This document shows positions 14,716 through 16,409 of a DNA stretch of 16,409 bases, piece by piece (within the stretch, counting starts at the first letter, position 1; the number at the start of each line of letters is the position of its first letter). Source of the DNA: HRBIN24 sp035574155 (GTDB lineage Bacteria; Chloroflexota; Dehalococcoidia; SM23-28-2; HRBIN24); assembly GCA_035574155.1 (NCBI GenBank), contig DATLZD010000044.1, forward strand, positions 1-16,409, read 5' to 3'. The notes beneath the pieces are model-generated. The model was not told where the DNA came from and did not search any database. It saw only the letters and a program-made list of their open reading frames with translations. A program made the position numbers and the translations under genes.

Positions 14716-14790
14716 ATTGGTGCCTCCGGGCGACGAGCCCCTCTTCCCCGAGCGGCACCATCCCGAGCAGCGCAGCAGAGCGAGGTCAGC

Positions 14791-16086
14791 ATGAGCATAG
14801 CCGAGCTAGAGAGCAGGACCCGCGAAGAGCTTCTGGAGGAGGCCCGCAGCCTGGGCCTCAGCGGCGTTTCGGGCCTGCGCAAGCAGGACCTGATCCTGCG
14901 CATCCTGCAGGCCCGTGCCCAGCGGGAGGGCAACTACTTCGCCGGCGGCATCCTGGAGATCACCTCCGAGGGCTACGGCTTCCTGCGCACCAACGGCTAC
15001 AAGCCCAGCCCCAGCGACGTCTACGTCTCCCAGTCCCAGATCAGGCGCTTCGGCCTGCGCACCGGCGACTACGTCATGGGGCAGGTGCGCCCGCCCAAGG
15101 AGTCGGAGAAGTATTACGGTCTGCTTAGGGTGGAGGCCACCAACGGCATGGACCCGGAGGTGGCCAAGGGCCGCCCCACCTTCGAGCAGCTCACCCCCAC
15201 CTTTCCCGACCGCTTCCTGCAGCTGGAGAGGGGGGACCCCAACGCCACCTGCCGCCTCATCGACCTGGTGGCGCCGGTGGGCCGCGGTCAGCGGGGCCTG
15301 GTGGTCTCGCCGCCCAAGGGCGGCAAGACCATGCTCCTCAAGTCCATCGCCCGCGCCGTCCTCAACGGCTACGAGGATATCCAGGTGATGGTGCTCCTCA
15401 TCGGCGAGCGGCCCGAGGAGGTCACCGACTGGCGCAAGTCGGTGGAGGGGGACGGGGCGGAGGTGGTGGCGGCCACCTTCGACGACCCCGAGGAGGTGCA
15501 GACGCGGGTGGCGGAGCTGGCGGTGGAGCGGGCCAAGCGGCTGGTGGAGATGGGCCGCCACGTCATGATTATGCTGGACGGCATCACCCGCCTGACACGG
15601 GCCTACAACCTCTGCCTCCCGCCCAGCGGCCGCACCCTCTCGGGCGGCATTGACCCGGTGGCCCTCCACCCGCCCAAGAAGCTGTTCGGCACCGCCCGCA
15701 ACACCGAGGAGGGTGGCTCCCTGACCATCATCGCCACCTGTCTCATCGACACCGGCTCCCGCATGGACGAGGTCATCTTCGAGGAGTTCAAGGGCACCGG
15801 TAACTGGGAGCTGTGGCTGGACCGCCGCCTGGCCGAGAAGCGCATCTTCCCGGCGGTGGACATCTTCAAGAGCGGCACCCGCCGCGAGGAGCTGATGCTG
15901 GACGAGAAGACTTACCAGCGGCTGACCCTGTTCCGCCGCGCCTTGGCCCGCATGGCCGAGGACTTCCAGGCAGAGGCCCCCTACGCCCAGGACGCCTCCA
16001 TCCGCGTCACCGAGCGGCTGTTGGAGCAGCTCCGCCGCACCAAGAGCAACGAGCAGCTGCTGAGCCAGATCGAGCTGGTGGCCTGA
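14791..16086 (+). CDS. rho: Transcription termination factor Rho
   Basis: Rho is a hexameric RNA helicase that loads on unstructured C-rich RNA and ends transcription. The 431 residues start at ATG 14791 (GAGG five bases upstream); upstream in-frame starts overlap the promoter. An N-terminal SAP-like helix bundle (1-45) is followed by the cold-shock RNA-binding fold (GYGFLRTNGYKPSPSDVYVS, 61-80), then the motor domain: Walker A PPKGGKT (174-180), GERPEEVTDW (205-214), Walker B MLDGITRLTRAYN (261-273), the Q-loop region GRTLSGGIDPVAL (280-292), the R-loop EEFKGTGNWEL (331-341) and KSGTRREELM (360-369). It lacks the long basic insertion of actinobacterial Rho. E. coli M219 and S266, where changes give bicyclomycin resistance, are W214 and G264 here. 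It has its own terminator. Confidence 0.98.
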   Translation: MSIAELESRTREELLEEARSLGLSGVSGLRKQDLILRILQARAQREGNYFAGGILEITSEGYGFLRTNGYKPSPSDVYVSQSQIRRFGLRTGDYVMGQVRPPKESEKYYGLLRVEATNGMDPEVAKGRPTFEQLTPTFPDRFLQLERGDPNATCRLIDLVAPVGRGQRGLVVSPPKGGKTMLLKSIARAVLNGYEDIQVMVLLIGERPEEVTDWRKSVEGDGAEVVAATFDDPEEVQTRVAELAVERAKRLVEMGRHVMIMLDGITRLTRAYNLCLPPSGRTLSGGIDPVALHPPKKLFGTARNTEEGGSLTIIATCLIDTGSRMDEVIFEEFKGTGNWELWLDRRLAEKRIFPAVDIFKSGTRREELMLDEKTYQRLTLFRRALARMAEDFQAEAPYAQDASIRVTERLLEQLRRTKSNEQLLSQIELVA

Positions 16087-16110
16087 GGCGACAGGTTATT
16101 TGTGAAGGGG

Positions 16111-16139
16111 TTGACAAACACCGCGGCCCTGGCCATAAT
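16111..16139 (+). promoter_or_regulatory. Near-consensus promoter inside the rho terminator
   Basis: TTGACA (16111-16116), exactly 17 bases, CATAAT (16134-16139) matches the sigma-70 consensus at 11 of 12 positions, the best promoter in the window. The left stem of the rho terminator fills its spacer and the terminator loop holds its -10. The start would fall near 16146, in the right stem arm, with transcription toward the open frame at the window end. Confidence 0.65.
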
Positions 16140-16154
16140 GGGCCGCGGTTTTTT
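16121..16154 (+). terminator. Intrinsic terminator of rho
   Basis: A perfect 9-bp stem CCGCGGCCC (16121-16129) / GGGCCGCGG (16140-16148) with a ten-base loop precedes six T residues (16149-16154), 35 bases past the rho stop. This is a textbook intrinsic terminator ending the rho transcript. Confidence 0.93.
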
Positions 16155-16249
16155 ATAGACCGAGACCGGGCCTACCGGCGCGACCGGGAGGTAGATGTGG
16201 TGAGGTGGCGGTGCCGATGGCGCTGGGGCCTCTGTGACGGAGGCACGCC
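16155..16249. other. Intergenic leader after the rho terminator, no feature seen
   Basis: About 95 bases between the rho terminator and the possible ATT-started frame. It contains several GTG and ATG triplets, but each opens a frame that stops within a few dozen codons. A 28-codon frame from GTG 16234 overlaps the larger frame. I see no RNA gene or repeat. It would be the 5' leader of the transcript from the embedded promoter. Confidence 0.35.
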
Positions 16250-16409
16250 ATTCCGACACCGGACCCATCGGCCGGGGGCCGCACCGAGGGCGGGCGGCCA
16301 CCGGAGAACAGACGCAATAGGCGGGGCCACCGGTTCGGCCACCGCTTCCCCGTACACCTGTTGGTGCTGGGGGCGGCCCTGGCCGGCGGCCTCATAGGAC
16401 TGGGAAGCA
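16250..16409 (+). CDS. Possible membrane-anchored protein, N-terminal part, cut by the window end
   Basis: A frame open from TGA 16235 to the window end reads, after residue 1, PTPDPSAGG, a basic Arg-rich stretch (RRNRRGHRFGHRFP) and a hydrophobic segment VHLLVLGAALAGGLIGLG (about 36-53). This looks like the cytoplasmic start and membrane anchor of a type II membrane protein. No ATG, GTG or TTG precedes the membrane segment. The only well-placed start is ATT 16250, six bases after GGAGG (16239-16243), as in the rare ATT start of infC. The strong promoter at 16111-16139 reads into it. The rest, and thus the family, lies outside the window. The frame could be chance, or a true start could be hidden by a base error. 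Confidence 0.4.
   Translation, partial: MPTPDPSAGGRTEGGRPPENRRNRRGHRFGHRFPVHLLVLGAALAGGLIGLGS

Noticed and set aside
14674..14790. N-terminal extension of Rho by 39 residues
   Set aside because: It starts before the predicted promoter boxes and has no conserved sequence; ATG 14791 opens the standard SAP-like domain.

Overview
This is a very GC-rich bacterial window with strongly GC-ending codons throughout. The heat-shock operon has the order hrcA-grpE-dnaK behind a perfect CIRCE element, not the HspR-controlled dnaK operon usual in Actinobacteria. Rho lacks the long basic insertion seen in actinobacterial Rho. With the HD-GYP protein, the UbiA-family enzyme and the PLL-type lactonase, this fits a high-GC Chloroflexota-like bacterium, for example a Dehalococcoidia relative. 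That placement is inference; no rRNA or other marker here settles it.

Layout. Positions 1-1746 (+) hold the probable last codons of an upstream gene, a Cys-rich helix-turn-helix protein and an SPP1-type phage portal protein. Positions 1743-3591 hold two cellular-looking genes, an HD-GYP phosphodiesterase (-) and a phosphotriesterase-like lactonase (+), with promoter and operator-like repeats between them. Positions 3632-8522 (+) resume the phage-type genes as one tight operon with its own promoter: scaffold-like coiled coil, HK97-fold-like major capsid protein, a small beta-rich protein, a head-tail adaptor, a 647-residue protein joining an Asp-box propeller-like region to a hub-like region, a 70-residue OB-like protein, and a possible 52-residue basic protein. 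Positions 8528-9820 are a divergent MerR regulator / YceI pair. Positions 9879-10898 (-) encode a UbiA-family prenyltransferase. Positions 10998-14582 (-) are the CIRCE-controlled hrcA-grpE-dnaK operon, without dnaJ. Positions 14687-16154 (+) are rho with a promoter and an intrinsic terminator. After it lies a possible membrane protein gene that runs off the window and may begin with ATT.

The most unusual part is the phage-derived particle cassette. It is intact and reads in host-like codon use, yet it is split by two cellular genes. Within this window it has no integrase, replication, lysis, sheath, tube or tape-measure gene. It could be a compact prophage, a domesticated particle (gene-transfer-agent-like), or a remnant kept under selection. 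Sequence alone cannot decide, and the upstream neighbour (terminase or not) would be informative.
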